Positions 1 to 6,377 of a stretch of 9,093 nt of DNA are shown here, in pieces (the stretch's first letter is position 1; each line of letters begins with the position of its first letter). The position numbers were made by a program, and so were the translations under genes. A model generated the notes under the pieces. It ran no database searches and was not told the DNA's origin. It was given only the letters and a program-made list of their open reading frames with translations. Source of the DNA: an uncultured Ellagibacter sp. (GTDB lineage Bacteria > Actinomycetota > Coriobacteriia > Coriobacteriales > Eggerthellaceae); the NCBI GenBank assembly GCA_934654815.1, contig CAKUGU010000058.1:1-9093 (forward strand). Reading direction: 5' to 3'.

Positions 1-1083
1 TAGTTTTCCAATCTCTTCCATCAACACGTCGACGATGGCGTGTTCTTCCACTTTCCTTAACACCTGACCGCCCTTGAACACGACGCCCACCCCGTCTCCG
101 CAGGCGACGCCGATGTCGGCATCGCGCGCCTCACCGGGCCCGTTCACCACGCACCCCATGACGGCCACTTTCACCGGGACCTTCACATTGCGCAAACGCT
201 CTTCCACCTGCGTTGCCAGATCGATGAGGTTCACTTGGCACCGCCCGCACGTGGGGCAGCTGATGATCTCGGGGCCGCGCCGGCGCAGATCGAGCGCCGA
301 GAGCAGCGTCCAGCAGGCGCGCATCTCGACGACAGGGTCGTCGGTGAGCGAGATGCGCATCGTGTCGCCGATGCCCTCTTCCAGAAGAATCCCCAGGCCG
401 CTGGCACTTTTCACCACGCCTTGGAACCGCGTTCCCGCTTCGGTGATGCCGATATGCAGCGGCACATCGGGAATCTCGCGCGCGAGCATGCGGTAGGTGC
501 GCACCGTGGTCATGACGTCGTGCGCCTTCGCGCTTACCACGAGGTCGCGAAAACCGCGTTCTTCGCAGTGGCGCACGTAGGAAGCCGCCGAGGCGGCAAG
601 CTTCTCCGGCAACGTGAGGTCATTGCGAGCCGCAAGCTCTTGGTCGAGCGAGCCCGCGTTCACGCCGATGCGGATGGGGATGCCCGCCTCGCCTGCGGCG
701 TCGAGCACGGCATCGGTCTTCTCGAGCCCGCCGATGTTGCCGGGGTTGATGCGTAGCTTCGCGGCGCCGCGGCGGGCGGCTTCGATGGCGATCTGCGCGT
801 CGAAGTGCACGTCGGCGACGACGGGGAGCGGCGAGCGCTTGCATACTTCCGCGAACACGTCGAGGTACTTGCGATGAGGGATGGCCATGCGCACCACTTC
901 GCACCCCGCGTCCGCGAGGGCCTCGATCTGGCTCACGTTGGCCTCGACGTCGCCCGCAGGCGCGTTGAGCATCGACTGGACGACGACGGGAGCCCCGCCG
1001 CCAAGGGGAACGCCGCCCACCATCACGCGACGCGTGAGCTGGTTGGGCTTCGCTTTTCTGGTTGTAAGGTCTTCGTTGCACAT
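1..1083 (-). CDS. ispG: 4-hydroxy-3-methylbut-2-enyl diphosphate synthase, 3' end cut by window edge
   Basis: IspG (GcpE) is the cytoplasmic [4Fe-4S] enzyme of the MEP isoprenoid pathway that converts methylerythritol cyclodiphosphate to HMBPP. The frame is open from the ATG at 1083 to base 1, giving 361 codons without a stop. E. coli IspG has 372 residues, so little is missing. The cluster ligands are visible: C276 and C279 (CPTCGRC), C311 (MGCVVNGPGEA) and E318. Their spacings of 3, 32 and 7 match the E. coli ligands C270/C273/C305/E312 exactly. RINPGNIG at 111-118 is the conserved TIM-barrel motif. No Shine-Dalgarno precedes the ATG. Instead a TAGAAT box ends 7 nt before it, which suggests a leaderless transcript. 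The gene follows the terminator of hom, so it is probably transcribed separately. Identification is certain from the motifs; the start is likely but not proven. Confidence 0.97.
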   Translation of the reverse strand, partial: MCNEDLTTRKAKPNQLTRRVMVGGVPLGGGAPVVVQSMLNAPAGDVEANVSQIEALADAGCEVVRMAIPHRKYLDVFAEVCKRSPLPVVADVHFDAQIAIEAARRGAAKLRINPGNIGGLEKTDAVLDAAGEAGIPIRIGVNAGSLDQELAARNDLTLPEKLAASAASYVRHCEERGFRDLVVSAKAHDVMTTVRTYRMLAREIPDVPLHIGITEAGTRFQGVVKSASGLGILLEEGIGDTMRISLTDDPVVEMRACWTLLSALDLRRRGPEIISCPTCGRCQVNLIDLATQVEERLRNVKVPVKVAVMGCVVNGPGEARDADIGVACGDGVGVVFKGGQVLRKVEEHAIVDVLMEEIGKL

Positions 1084-1090
1084 GATGGGT

Positions 1091-1096
1091 ATTCTA
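1091..1096 (-). promoter_or_regulatory. Candidate -10 box of a leaderless ispG promoter
   Basis: On the minus strand TAGAAT (TANNNT class, one mismatch to TATAAT) is followed by 7 nt and then the ispG ATG, so transcription would begin at or next to the A of the start codon. No convincing -35 hexamer is seen at 16-18 nt. Leaderless genes with only a -10 at this distance are common in Actinobacteria. The preceding terminator makes a dedicated promoter necessary. Confidence 0.5.
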
Positions 1097-1145
1097 CCAG
1101 CGTTGGCGGGCACGTGCGAAAACGCCCGCGAGAAAGGCACAGGCG

Positions 1146-1181
1146 AAAAAGCGCCCGCGGGCCGGCGAGGCCCACGGGCGC
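1146..1181 (-). terminator. Intrinsic terminator of the lysA-hom operon
   Basis: On the minus strand, 19 nt after the hom stop codon, GCGCCCGTGGGCC pairs with GGCCCGCGGGCGC. This makes a 13-bp stem with a single U-G wobble around a 5-nt loop (TCGCC), followed immediately by TTTTT. It is a textbook Rho-independent terminator. It separates hom from ispG. Confidence 0.92.
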
Positions 1182-1200
1182 ATCTGATGCATCGGGCGTT

Positions 1201-2484
1201 CTAGTCTTCCACGCGGATGACGGAGGGCTCGGCGCGCAGCACGTCGTCGAGCTGGGCGATTTCGGCAAGCACCGCGCGAACCGAGGCCTCGGCGGCGGTG
1301 TGGGTCACGTACGACAGGTTCACCGTGGCATGCTCGGAGTTGCCGCGCTGCACCACCGAGCGCACCGAAACGCCGTGCTTGGCGAACACGCCGGCCATGG
1401 CCGCAAGCACGCCGGGGCGGTCGGCGACGGCGAAGCGGATGTAGTACTTCGTCTTCAGGTCCTCCATCGGGACGATGGCGAGGTCGTCGGTGCAGGTGCA
1501 CCCCACAATCGGCGGGATCCCCATGGCGAGGTGGCGCGCAACCTCGAGCACATCTCCCATGACGGCGCTCGCGGCCGCGCCCGCGCCCGCGCCTTCGCCG
1601 AAGAACATCGTCTCGCCCACGGCGTCGCCCGTGACGTAGATCGCGTTGAACACGCCGTTCACCGTGGCCAGCTGGTGCGTCTTCGGCAGCATGGTCGGAT
1701 GCACACGCACATCGATTCCCTCGGGCGCACGATGGGCAATGGCCAGAAGCTTGATGACGTAGCCCATGTCATCGGCGGTTTCCAGATCGAGCGTCGTGAC
1801 GTTACGGATGCCCTCGGTGTACACATCGGACATGGTCACGCGCGAGTTGAAGGCGATCGACGCGAGGATAGCGATCTTCGCCGCGGCGTCGAACCCGTCG
1901 ACGTCGGCGGACGGGTCGGCCTCGGCGAAGCCCTTCTCCTGTGCCTCTTTGAGCGCCTCGTCGTAGGACAGCCCGTTTTCGACCATGCGGGTGAGCATGT
2001 AGTTGGTGGTGCCGTTCACGATGCCCATGACCGAGGTGATCTCGTTCGCGAACAGCGAGTGCTTGAGCGGGTCGATGATGGGGATGCCGCCGCCGACGGA
2101 CGCCTCGAAGGCGATTTCGCGGTTCATCTTCTCGGCGAGCCCCATGACTTCCTCGCCGTAGGTCGCCATGAGCGCCTTGTTGGCGGTGACGACGTTCTTG
2201 CCAGCTGCGAGCGCCTTGGTGACGAGGTCGCGCGCCGCCGTGGTGCCGCCGATGAGCTCGATCACGATGTCGATGTCGGGGTCGTTCACGATGTCGTTGT
2301 AGTCGGTCGTGAACAGATCGCCCACGCCGTGGGCTTCAGCCTGAGCCGCCTCGCGCGAGCACACGCGGGAAAGTTCCAGGTCAATGCCGTAGTGGCGCTT
2401 GAAGTCTTCCTTATGCTTTTGCAGGATGTCGATGCAGCCGCCGCCGACGGTGCCGGTGCCGACAAGTCCGAGTTTGATGGTCAT
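1201..2484 (-). CDS. hom: Homoserine dehydrogenase with C-terminal ACT domain
   Basis: Hom reduces aspartate 4-semialdehyde to homoserine with NAD(P)H, the entry to threonine and methionine synthesis. The 427-residue protein begins with a Rossmann fold carrying GxGxVG at residues 9-14. ANKALMA with K103 and the GTTNYML segment at 158-164 are family signatures. The catalytic-domain motif with D200 and K203 (DAAAKIAIL) supplies the conserved active-site lysine. An ACT domain follows from about residue 346 (RFAVADRPGVLAAMAGVFAK), typical of threonine-feedback-inhibited monofunctional enzymes; the inhibition itself is inferred. The ATG at 2484 has a perfect AGGAGG four bases upstream. The gene lies 15 nt after lysA on the same strand, so the two are co-transcribed, and a strong terminator follows the stop. 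No aspartokinase domain is fused. Confidence 0.97.
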   Translation of the reverse strand: MTIKLGLVGTGTVGGGCIDILQKHKEDFKRHYGIDLELSRVCSREAAQAEAHGVGDLFTTDYNDIVNDPDIDIVIELIGGTTAARDLVTKALAAGKNVVTANKALMATYGEEVMGLAEKMNREIAFEASVGGGIPIIDPLKHSLFANEITSVMGIVNGTTNYMLTRMVENGLSYDEALKEAQEKGFAEADPSADVDGFDAAAKIAILASIAFNSRVTMSDVYTEGIRNVTTLDLETADDMGYVIKLLAIAHRAPEGIDVRVHPTMLPKTHQLATVNGVFNAIYVTGDAVGETMFFGEGAGAGAAASAVMGDVLEVARHLAMGIPPIVGCTCTDDLAIVPMEDLKTKYYIRFAVADRPGVLAAMAGVFAKHGVSVRSVVQRGNSEHATVNLSYVTHTAAEASVRAVLAEIAQLDDVLRAEPSVIRVED

Positions 2485-2499
2485 GAAGCCTCCTGGATA

Positions 2500-3855
2500 C
2501 TAGATGTCGCGAGCGTAGAGATCGGCGTAGGTTTCGCGGCGGGTCACCACGCGCGCGTCGCCGTCTTTCACGAACACGACCGCCGGCTTGGGCTGGCCGT
2601 TGTAGTTGCTCGACATGGTGGAGCAGTACGCGCCCGTCGCGAACACGCAGGCGATGTCGCCCACCTCGGGGTGCTGGATGGGCATGTCGATGACGACCGC
2701 GTCGCCGCTTTCGCAATGCTTGCCACACAGCGTGACGATCTCGGTGCGGGGCTCGGCGGCCTTGTTCGCGATGACGGGCTCGTAGTCGGCATGGTAGAGC
2801 GCGGTGCGGATGTTGTCGGACATGCCGCCGTCGATGGCGACGAACTTGCGGATACCGGGCAGCGTCTTCAAGATGCCCACGGTGTAGAGCGTGACGCCCG
2901 CGTTGGCGACGAGGCTGCGGCCGGGCTCGACGAGGATGTGCGGCTCGGCAACGCCGTACTTCGCGCAGAAGTCCTTCACGGCAGACGTCGTGCATTCCGC
3001 GAACTCGTCGATGGAGGACGGCTTGTCCTCGGCCGTGTAGGCAACGCCCAGGCCGCCGCCCAGGTCGAGCTCGGTGATGGCGATGCCGTATTCCTTCTGT
3101 ACGCGGGCGATGAACTGCACCATGACCTCGGCCGCCTCGCGGAACGAGTGGAGCGCGAAGATCTGCGAGCCGATGTGGCAGTGGAAGCCGACGAGCTTCA
3201 CGTTCGGCGCCTCGATGGCATCCTTCACGCAGGTGAACGCGAAGTCGTTGAGCATGGTGAACCCGAACTTGCTGTCCTCGCAGCCCGTGCGGATGTACTC
3301 GTGCGTGTCGGCCTCGACGCCCGGCGTGATGCGCATGAGGATGGCCTGCTCGACGCCGAGCTTCCCCGCGATTTCGGACACGCGCGCGAGCTCGATGCGG
3401 CTGTCGACCACGATGCGCCCCACGCCGGCGGAAATGGCCTCGGTGAGCTCGGCCGGGGTCTTGTTGTTGCCGTGTACCACGACGCGTTCCATCGGGAAGC
3501 CCGCCATCTGCGCGCAGGCGAGCTCGCCGCCGCCCGACACGTCGAGACACATGCCCTCCTCGTTCGCGATGCGCACGACTTCCTTATTCAGGAACGCCTT
3601 GCTCGCGTACGCGATGTCGGAGTTCGCGTAGCGGGAGCGGAACGACTCGCGGTAGCTTTCCATGCGAAAGCGTAGGTCGGCCTCGTCGAACACGTAGAGC
3701 GCCGTTCCCTCCTCATGGGCGAGCTTCACCATGTCGACCCCACCGATGAACAGGTGGTTGTCGCGAACCTCGGCGGTGCGGGGAAGCACCTCGCCCAAGT
3801 CCATGGTGGTGCGCATGTCGGGTTTCTTGCTTGTATCGGATGCAGGTAAAGACAT
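2500..3855 (-). CDS. lysA: Diaminopimelate decarboxylase
   Basis: LysA is the PLP enzyme that decarboxylates meso-diaminopimelate to L-lysine, the last step of lysine synthesis. The 451-residue fold-type III decarboxylase shows the PLP lysine K86 (YASKAF), H228 in HCHIGSQ, the phosphate-binding glycine loop GGGLG at 266-270, EPGRS at 310-314, the active-site cysteine C381 (KHCESGD) and Y410 (TGAY), all intact. The ATG at 3855 is chosen because AGAAAGGA lies about 6 nt upstream on the minus strand. The frame stays open for another 63 codons upstream, but that part has no family similarity and crosses the likely promoter. It is the first gene of a lysA-hom operon. Both enzymes draw on the aspartate semialdehyde branch point, which explains the pairing. 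Confidence 0.97.
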   Translation of the reverse strand: MSLPASDTSKKPDMRTTMDLGEVLPRTAEVRDNHLFIGGVDMVKLAHEEGTALYVFDEADLRFRMESYRESFRSRYANSDIAYASKAFLNKEVVRIANEEGMCLDVSGGGELACAQMAGFPMERVVVHGNNKTPAELTEAISAGVGRIVVDSRIELARVSEIAGKLGVEQAILMRITPGVEADTHEYIRTGCEDSKFGFTMLNDFAFTCVKDAIEAPNVKLVGFHCHIGSQIFALHSFREAAEVMVQFIARVQKEYGIAITELDLGGGLGVAYTAEDKPSSIDEFAECTTSAVKDFCAKYGVAEPHILVEPGRSLVANAGVTLYTVGILKTLPGIRKFVAIDGGMSDNIRTALYHADYEPVIANKAAEPRTEIVTLCGKHCESGDAVVIDMPIQHPEVGDIACVFATGAYCSTMSSNYNGQPKPAVVFVKDGDARVVTRRETYADLYARDI

Positions 3856-3886
3856 AGCTGTCCTTTCTAAGCCGTGGAATTTTCCC

Positions 3887-3892
3887 AGTCTA
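3887..3892 (-). promoter_or_regulatory. Weak candidate -10 box for lysA-hom
   Basis: TAGACT on the minus strand (TANNNT) would give a start near 3880 and a short leader of about 25 nt that includes the lysA ribosome binding site. No good -35 hexamer is found at 16-19 nt. A TATAAA at 3945-3940 is an alternative with a longer leader. The 176-nt gap 3856-4031 contains no recognisable lysine riboswitch or T-box and no clear terminator for the kinase gene. Confidence 0.25.
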
Positions 3893-3896
3893 TCAT

Positions 3897-3908
3897 TCGC
3901 GCGCGCGA
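3897..3908. repeat. 12-bp perfect CG palindrome upstream of lysA
   Basis: TCGCGCGCGCGA is its own reverse complement and contains ten bases of alternating C and G. It lies 5 bp upstream of the candidate -10 of lysA, inside the expected -10/-35 spacer. It could be an operator half or just a GC-rich simple repeat. Confidence 0.4.
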
Positions 3909-4031
3909 GCTTCATTTCCCGTTCGTAAAAAGCACGCGTTTTATAGGCGGATGCGGCACGAGATAAGCGGCGCAAATGCATGGAGCGCCCGCCATCGGGC
4001 CGCAATCGGATCGAAAGACCGGCATCTGCCC

Positions 4032-5480
4032 CTATGCCCGGCACAACTTCAGCGTGAACGACGCCCCCTCCAAGGAACCCTTCCCAGCAACAAGAGTCGC
4101 GCCCATACGCCCCGCCGCCGACTGGGCGATAGCGAGCCCCAGCCCCACATGGCCCCCTTTGCCTTTGTAGCAGCGCTCGAACACATGGGGAAGGTCATCG
4201 GCATTTATTCCCGGACCGTCATCGGAAACCTCGACCGAGGCCGAATCTCTCTCGGCGAACACCGACATGCGCACCTCGCCTTCCGCATAGCGGATCGCGT
4301 TCGAAAGCACGTTGTCGAGCACGCTGCCCAGCAACTCCTCGGTCGCAAGCGCCGCGACCTCTTCTTCGGGCGCCTCGACTCGCACGGACACGTCGCGCGC
4401 GGACGCGAGACCCCGCGCGCGATCGGCGCAGCGCAGCGTCGCCGCGACGAGATCGACCCGTTGCAAATCGGCGGGGCCTGATTCCCCCTCCAACCGCGAT
4501 AGCGACAGCAGCCCCTCGACGACCTCGGTGAGCCGCACGCTTTCGTCCATGATGACGCGCGCGGCGCGCTGCGGCGGGTCGAACACGCCTTGTTCGATCC
4601 CCTGCGCATAGCCACCGATCGACATGAGGGGGCTTCGCAACTCATGAGATACGTTCGCGAGGAATCGCTTCTGACTCTGCTCCGCGCGCTCAAGGCGCCT
4701 CGACATGCCGTTCATGGAGCGCCGTAGATCCTCGAGTTCCTCGAGCTTGAACGCCGACTCTATTTCCGCGAAATCCCCGTCCCCTATGCGCTCGGATTCG
4801 CGGCAAAGCCGCTTGAGCGGGCGCGTTATGCTGCGAGCCGTTGCCGCCAATGCAACGAGGGCAAGAGCGGAAAACGCCGACGAGATGCCCAAAACGAGAA
4901 GTGACGACGCATCGACCCACTCCCCGATATGGGAAGTCGGGCAATACACGATGACCCATCCGAGGTGCCCGGCACTCGACGGCGGGTCGTACAGCGCGGC
5001 AAGATAAGTTTCCCCGTCGCTTGCGGAAAGCGTTACCGAGCCGCCCTCGCCTGCGCCCGTTTCCCTCAAATAACTCGCGAAATCGGCGGCGAGGGGCGCC
5101 ATCTGCTCGCGAAGCTGCCCGTTACGGGGGTACACCGTCTTCAGCGTGTCAGACAAGATAAGCAAACGCGCGTTGCCTCCGAGCTGCGAGGCGGTCGATC
5201 CCGCGCTTTTGAGGAACCCGGATACCCTCTCGTCTTGCGAGGAGCCCGCAGCCGACGATTCCCCCGAGCCAAGCTCTTCGGTCAACCAGCTTTCAAGCAA
5301 CGGCTCGATCTGCTGCTGCAGAGAAAAAAGCTCACGGGAAGCCTCGTCGTAAGCGTAGCGCGTGGCACTCACGTGGAAGACGAGGCACGAAAGCGGCGGG
5401 AGAAGCACGAGCAGCACCGCAGGCGCGAAAAGACGTGCGAGCATGCTGCGCCCGGCGCGTCGCTTACCGCCTGCGCTCAT
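4032..5480 (-). CDS. Membrane sensor histidine kinase (HAMP-HisKA-HATPase)
   Basis: This 482-residue protein is the sensor of the two-component system encoded with the preceding regulator. A first membrane segment lies at about 14-36. The extracytoplasmic region at about 37-191 ends in GWVIVYCPTSHI, which resembles the end of a Cache-type sensor fold. A second membrane segment spans about 192-213. A HAMP linker follows at about 213-265. The HisKA box has the phospho-acceptor H279 in SHELRSPL. The ATPase domain keeps the N box (N390, N394), the G1 box DDGPG (420-424), the F box FERCYK (434-439) and the G2 box GLGLA (446-450). All catalytic motifs are intact. The ATG overlaps the regulator stop as ATGA, with GGAGGGG just upstream, so the two are translationally coupled. 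The signal sensed cannot be read from the sequence. Confidence 0.94.
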   Translation of the reverse strand: MSAGGKRRAGRSMLARLFAPAVLLVLLPPLSCLVFHVSATRYAYDEASRELFSLQQQIEPLLESWLTEELGSGESSAAGSSQDERVSGFLKSAGSTASQLGGNARLLILSDTLKTVYPRNGQLREQMAPLAADFASYLRETGAGEGGSVTLSASDGETYLAALYDPPSSAGHLGWVIVYCPTSHIGEWVDASSLLVLGISSAFSALALVALAATARSITRPLKRLCRESERIGDGDFAEIESAFKLEELEDLRRSMNGMSRRLERAEQSQKRFLANVSHELRSPLMSIGGYAQGIEQGVFDPPQRAARVIMDESVRLTEVVEGLLSLSRLEGESGPADLQRVDLVAATLRCADRARGLASARDVSVRVEAPEEEVAALATEELLGSVLDNVLSNAIRYAEGEVRMSVFAERDSASVEVSDDGPGINADDLPHVFERCYKGKGGHVGLGLAIAQSAAGRMGATLVAGKGSLEGASFTLKLCRA

Positions 5481-6187
5481 TTCCCCTCCCCTTCGGCGAT
5501 GCGGAATCCGAACCCCCAGACCGTCTCCACGCTCACGCTGCCGCCGGCCGCCTTGAGCTTGCGGCGCAACCGCTTCACAAGATCGTCCGCCACGCGCGTG
5601 TCGGCGCGCCAATCGATCCCCCAGAGGGCATTGAGAAGCTCTTCCCTGCTCACCGCGCGGTTTTCGCGCTCTACAAGGTAGACGAGGAAGTCGAACTCGG
5701 CAGGTGTGAGCGGCAGGCGCTCCCCACCTAAAAACGCGTCGCGCCGCTCGGGGGAAAGCCGCAGCGCCCCGAACGAGACCTCGCCCGGCACAGCCCCGTC
5801 AGCGGGCGCAGGCTCGCTTTTCCGCGAGCGACGGAGAACCGCCTTGACGCGCGCGACGAGCTCGATCGGCAAAAACGGCTTTACCAGGTAATCGTCGCAG
5901 CCGAGCGTAAGCCCCGTCACCCGATCGTACGGGCTGTCCTTCGCCGACACGATGATGATGGGGAGGTCCTCATGACCGCAACGCAGCGTCGAGCATACGG
6001 CAAGCCCGTCCACCCCCGGCATCATGATATCGAGTATCACCAGGTCGGGAATGTTGTTTTCGCATGCTTCAAGCAAATCGGTCCCCTTTTCGAAGGATTC
6101 GACCTCATAGCCCTCCCGGGAAAGGAACGCTGCGATGAGCTCGCGGATGTTCTGCTCGTCGTCGGCAAGGTAAATGCGTTCGGCCAC
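5477..6187 (-). CDS. OmpR/PhoB-family response regulator
   Basis: This is a cytoplasmic DNA-binding regulator of 236 residues, the partner of the overlapping kinase gene. The receiver domain (about 4-120) has the acidic pair D9-D10, the phosphorylation site D53 (VILDIMMPG), S81 at the switch position and K103 in LVKPF. The C-terminal winged helix (about 137-231) carries the family signatures LTPAEFDFLVYL, RVADDLVKRLRRKL and VWGFGFRI. A GTG start at 6187 is preferred. AGAGG lies 5 nt before it, a good -10 box is placed for a 19-nt leader, and the receiver begins directly afterwards. The in-frame ATG at 6217 lies inside that -10 box and has no ribosome site. The regulated genes are unknown. The divergent secreted protein gene and its own operon are the obvious candidates. 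Confidence 0.94.
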   Translation of the reverse strand: MAERIYLADDEQNIRELIAAFLSREGYEVESFEKGTDLLEACENNIPDLVILDIMMPGVDGLAVCSTLRCGHEDLPIIIVSAKDSPYDRVTGLTLGCDDYLVKPFLPIELVARVKAVLRRSRKSEPAPADGAVPGEVSFGALRLSPERRDAFLGGERLPLTPAEFDFLVYLVERENRAVSREELLNALWGIDWRADTRVADDLVKRLRRKLKAAGGSVSVETVWGFGFRIAEGEGK

Positions 6188-6192
6188 CGTTT

Positions 6193-6197
6193 CCTCT
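6193..6197 (-). promoter_or_regulatory. Ribosome binding site that fixes the GTG start of the regulator
   Basis: On the minus strand AGAGG (within AAGAGGAAA) lies 5 nt upstream of the GTG at 6187. The ATG candidates further upstream have no comparable site. This decides the start of the response regulator. Confidence 0.7.
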
Positions 6198-6212
6198 TTT
6201 CTCTTCACGCGA

Positions 6213-6218
6213 ATCATA
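6213..6218 (-). promoter_or_regulatory. Candidate -10 box of the two-component operon
   Basis: TATGAT on the minus strand differs from TATAAT at one base. It would start transcription near 6206, about 19 nt before the GTG codon, leaving just room for the ribosome site. No good -35 is seen, which fits a promoter that needs an activator such as a PhoB-type regulator. Confidence 0.45.
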
Positions 6219-6246
6219 CCCATGACGGCTCGAGGAGAAAACCACC

Positions 6247-6262
6247 TTGCCACGACATTGCC
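6247..6262 (-). promoter_or_regulatory. Direct repeat with 11-bp period, possible response-regulator site
   Basis: On the minus strand GGCAA occurs twice with starts 11 bp apart (GGCAATGTCGTGGCAA). OmpR/PhoB-type regulators bind tandem half-sites with this helical-turn period. Relative to the predicted start of the regulator operon, the site covers about -41 to -56, a normal activator position. A weaker third copy (GGTTAA) lies 10 bp further upstream. The role is inferred. Confidence 0.3.
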
Positions 6263-6303
6263 GCAGTTTAACCGTAGAAGCGCCAGCAAGGGCTTTCCTA
6301 CGC

Positions 6304-6334
6304 TTGACGTTGATTCGCACGGCGCCGCTTGAAT
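6304..6334 (+). promoter_or_regulatory. Weak candidate promoter of the secreted FGE-like/esterase gene
   Basis: TTGACG at 6304-6309 is a good -35 hexamer. The best -10 is TTGAAT at 6329-6334 with a long 19-bp spacer, so the promoter is uncertain. The -10 would lie in the centre of an 8-bp dyad. Confidence 0.25.
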
Positions 6335-6343
6335 GAGCGGCGC
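6322..6343. repeat. 8-bp perfect inverted repeat upstream of the secreted protein gene
   Basis: GCGCCGCT and AGCGGCGC flank a 6-nt spacer (TGAATG), ending 34 bp before the ATG at 6378. It could be an operator over the -10 or a leader hairpin. There is no T tract, so it is not a normal terminator. Confidence 0.5.
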
Positions 6344-6377
6344 GACGGTTTGGCATCCCGAATAGATAGGAGCCTTC

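Noticed and set aside
2411..3550. A 379-codon minus-strand frame overlapping lysA and the hom start
   Set aside because: It is an Arg/His-rich out-of-frame shadow of lysA with no ribosome site or domain.
805..3675. A 956-codon open frame on the plus strand
   Set aside because: It lies opposite hom and lysA, whose families are certain. Its product is rich in His, Arg, Asp and Val with no domain, as expected from the antisense of GC-rich codons.
3856..4031. Possible lysine riboswitch upstream of lysA
   Set aside because: The gap is short, the likely promoter is close to the start codon, and no conserved L-box elements were recognised.
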